A stretch of 6,532 nucleotides of DNA, taken from assembly GCA_003170035.1 (NCBI GenBank), contig PMZX01000295.1:18746-25277 (forward strand), given 5' to 3'. Source of the DNA: Myxococcales bacterium (GTDB taxonomy: Bacteria; Myxococcota_A; Polyangia; Fen-1088). The notes below the pieces were generated by a model. That model saw nothing but the letters and a program-made list of their open reading frames with translations, searched no databases and was not told where the DNA came from. Shown here in pieces: positions 5,336 to 6,532 of the stretch (position 1 is its first letter; each line of letters begins with the position of its first letter). Position numbers and translations under genes: made by a program.

Positions 5336-6532
5336 ATGGCAAGCTCTTCTGAAATCAAGATCACGGTCCACGGCAAGACCGATGTCGGCCTGATGCGTGA
5401 GCACAACGAGGACAACTTCCTCGTGGTGGACTTTGCCAGCGCCCAAAGGCTCCCGCCGGAGGCTCCCCTCGACTTCTCGCTCGGGGAGAAGGGTGCCCTG
5501 TTCCTGGTGTGCGACGGCATGGGCGGGGCCGCGGCCGGTGAGGTCGCCTCAACCATGGCCGTCGAATCCATCTCGTCGGCCATCGGCGGCGCTGGGCCGC
5601 TGTCACGAGAACGTTTCGCGCGTCGCCTGCGCCGTTCCATCGAAGAGGCCAACGAGAGCATCTACGTCCAGTCGCGCGACAACCAGAGCGAGCGCGGGAT
5701 GGGGACGACCTGTACGGCGGTCGGATTGGTCGACTCCACCATGCTGATAGGGCAGATCGGGGATTCGCGCTGCTATGTGCTGCGTAGCGGCCGTCTGAGC
5801 CAAACAACCAAGGACCAGTCCCTCGCCTGGCAACTCATCGAGGCCGGGGCCATGACGCTGGAAGAGGCCAAAGGCTTCGAACACGCCAACATCATCCTGC
5901 AGGCGCTGGGCGTCCAGGAGAGGGTCGAGGTCGTGCTCTCACAGGTCTCGCTCTGTCGGGGCGACGTGGTTCTGGTCTGCTCGGATGGGTTGCATGGCCC
6001 GGTCAGCGACGACGAAATCAAGAGAATCCTGCTCGAAGAACCCGACGTGAAGAAGGCTTGCGATCGGCTTGTCGCGTGCGCAAACGAGCACGATGGCCCC
6101 GACAACATCACGGTGGTTCTCGCCCGATTCGACGGGCCGGGCCTGCCCGAGCCAGGCGCCGATGAAGAAGTGAACTTCCTCGTCTACGACCCGGGGCAGG
6201 ATCCGGAGGACCCTGAGCCTGAAAGACGGCGGCTCTCGACCGAGAAGGCGACCGAAGAAACAACCGCCTCCCAGGAACTACGGGCCACCGTCTCCGACTT
6301 GACCGCGACGGAGGCCCCAACCGCTAGCAGCATTCTTCTCCCGGCTCAAGCCGCCGGCTCGCCCGCCCCGGCCATCCCGGAGGCTCGCTCTCTTTTCGCC
6401 TTTGTTCTGATCACCCTGGTGGCGGCCCTGGCCGGGGGCCTGTTTCTGGTCTCGCAGCGCGGAAAGATACCGGACCGCAGCTTCGAGGGGGCCAGCCTCG
6501 CCTCGGCCAGCAGGGTGGCGCCCCCCCCGGCC
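5336..6532 (+). CDS. PP2C-type Ser/Thr phosphatase with one C-terminal transmembrane helix (partial, 3' end beyond window)
   Basis: 399 codons are visible with no stop. The catalytic domain covers about residues 10-266 and shows the metal-dependent PP2C (PPM) motifs: REHNEDN (21-27), VCDGMGG (58-64), MGTTCTA (122-128), IGDSR (141-145), TKDQSL (158-163), VCSDGL (214-219) and GPDNITVV (254-261). It should dephosphorylate Ser/Thr-phosphorylated proteins, opposing a Hanks-type kinase. An insert of about 30 residues lies between NED and DGMGG, as I recall for myxobacterial relatives. TKDQS has Gln161 where His is usual. A Pro/Thr/Glu-rich linker (267-351) leads to one transmembrane helix (about 352-373, SLFAFVLITLVAALAGGLFLV), then a basic QRGK, so the catalytic part is likely cytoplasmic and something further lies outside. 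The start ATG 5336 leaves only nine residues before the domain. Probably co-transcribed with the FHA gene. Confidence 0.93.
   Translation, partial: MASSSEIKITVHGKTDVGLMREHNEDNFLVVDFASAQRLPPEAPLDFSLGEKGALFLVCDGMGGAAAGEVASTMAVESISSAIGGAGPLSRERFARRLRRSIEEANESIYVQSRDNQSERGMGTTCTAVGLVDSTMLIGQIGDSRCYVLRSGRLSQTTKDQSLAWQLIEAGAMTLEEAKGFEHANIILQALGVQERVEVVLSQVSLCRGDVVLVCSDGLHGPVSDDEIKRILLEEPDVKKACDRLVACANEHDGPDNITVVLARFDGPGLPEPGADEEVNFLVYDPGQDPEDPEPERRRLSTEKATEETTASQELRATVSDLTATEAPTASSILLPAQAAGSPAPAIPEARSLFAFVLITLVAALAGGLFLVSQRGKIPDRSFEGASLASASRVAPPPA
6389..6454 (+). other. Transmembrane helix of the PP2C protein
   Basis: Codons 352-373 encode 22 uncharged, mostly aliphatic residues, flanked by Arg351 before and Gln-Arg-Gly-Lys after. 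This makes the phosphatase a membrane-anchored enzyme. The segment after it is Ala/Ser/Pro-rich up to the window edge. Confidence 0.85.

Noticed and set aside
5068..5661. Minus-strand open frame of 197 codons across the FHA/PP2C junction
   Set aside because: It lies opposite FHA2 and the PP2C catalytic motifs, both strongly supported, and shows no recognisable domain.
1..6532. tRNA, rRNA, CRISPR arrays, transposase genes or attachment sites
   Set aside because: None was seen: the window is almost fully coding, with no regular spaced repeats and no terminal inverted repeats bounding a gene.

Overview
The window reads as one compact piece of a GC-rich bacterial chromosome. It holds five protein-coding genes and no sign of RNA genes, insertion sequences or CRISPR. 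Strong G/C bias at third codon positions, GTG starts, a zinc-ribbon/FHA protein beside a PP2C phosphatase with a long insert before its DGMGG motif, and a lipoprotein with a carboxypeptidase-regulatory-like domain all suggest a myxobacterium-like (Myxococcota / former Deltaproteobacteria) organism. This is a lineage guess from gene style; no marker gene is present.

Left two thirds (about 42 to 4260, minus strand): a three-gene operon read right to left. First comes a predicted outer-membrane or periplasmic lipoprotein with an N-terminal beta-sandwich domain and an unrecognised C-terminal domain. Next is a secreted protein that resembles zinc-dependent phospholipase C / P1 nuclease proteins but seems to have lost two metal-binding histidines. 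Last is a polytopic GT-C (family 39-like) glycosyltransferase. Both gene junctions are 4-base GTGA overlaps, and the first carries a perfect AGGAGG ribosome site inside the upstream gene. All three products act at or beyond the inner membrane, so a cell-envelope role is likely; the substrate is unknown.

Middle (about 4261 to 4374): a short divergent intergenic region that must carry the promoters for both directions. Only weak promoter-like hexamers are visible.

Right third (4375 to 6532, plus strand): a phospho-signalling pair. One gene encodes a soluble protein with two CxxC...CxxC zinc knuckles and two FHA domains, the first degenerate and the second canonical. 52 bases later a PP2C-type Ser/Thr phosphatase begins, with a complete metal-binding motif set, a Thr/Glu-rich linker and one transmembrane helix. 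It is still open at the window edge. The expected partner, a Hanks-type Ser/Thr kinase, is not in the window and may lie downstream.

The most unusual points are the apparent loss of metal ligands in the phospholipase-like protein, the unassigned domain of the lipoprotein, and the pairing of one dead-looking and one intact FHA domain next to a phosphatase that carries a Thr-rich tail.
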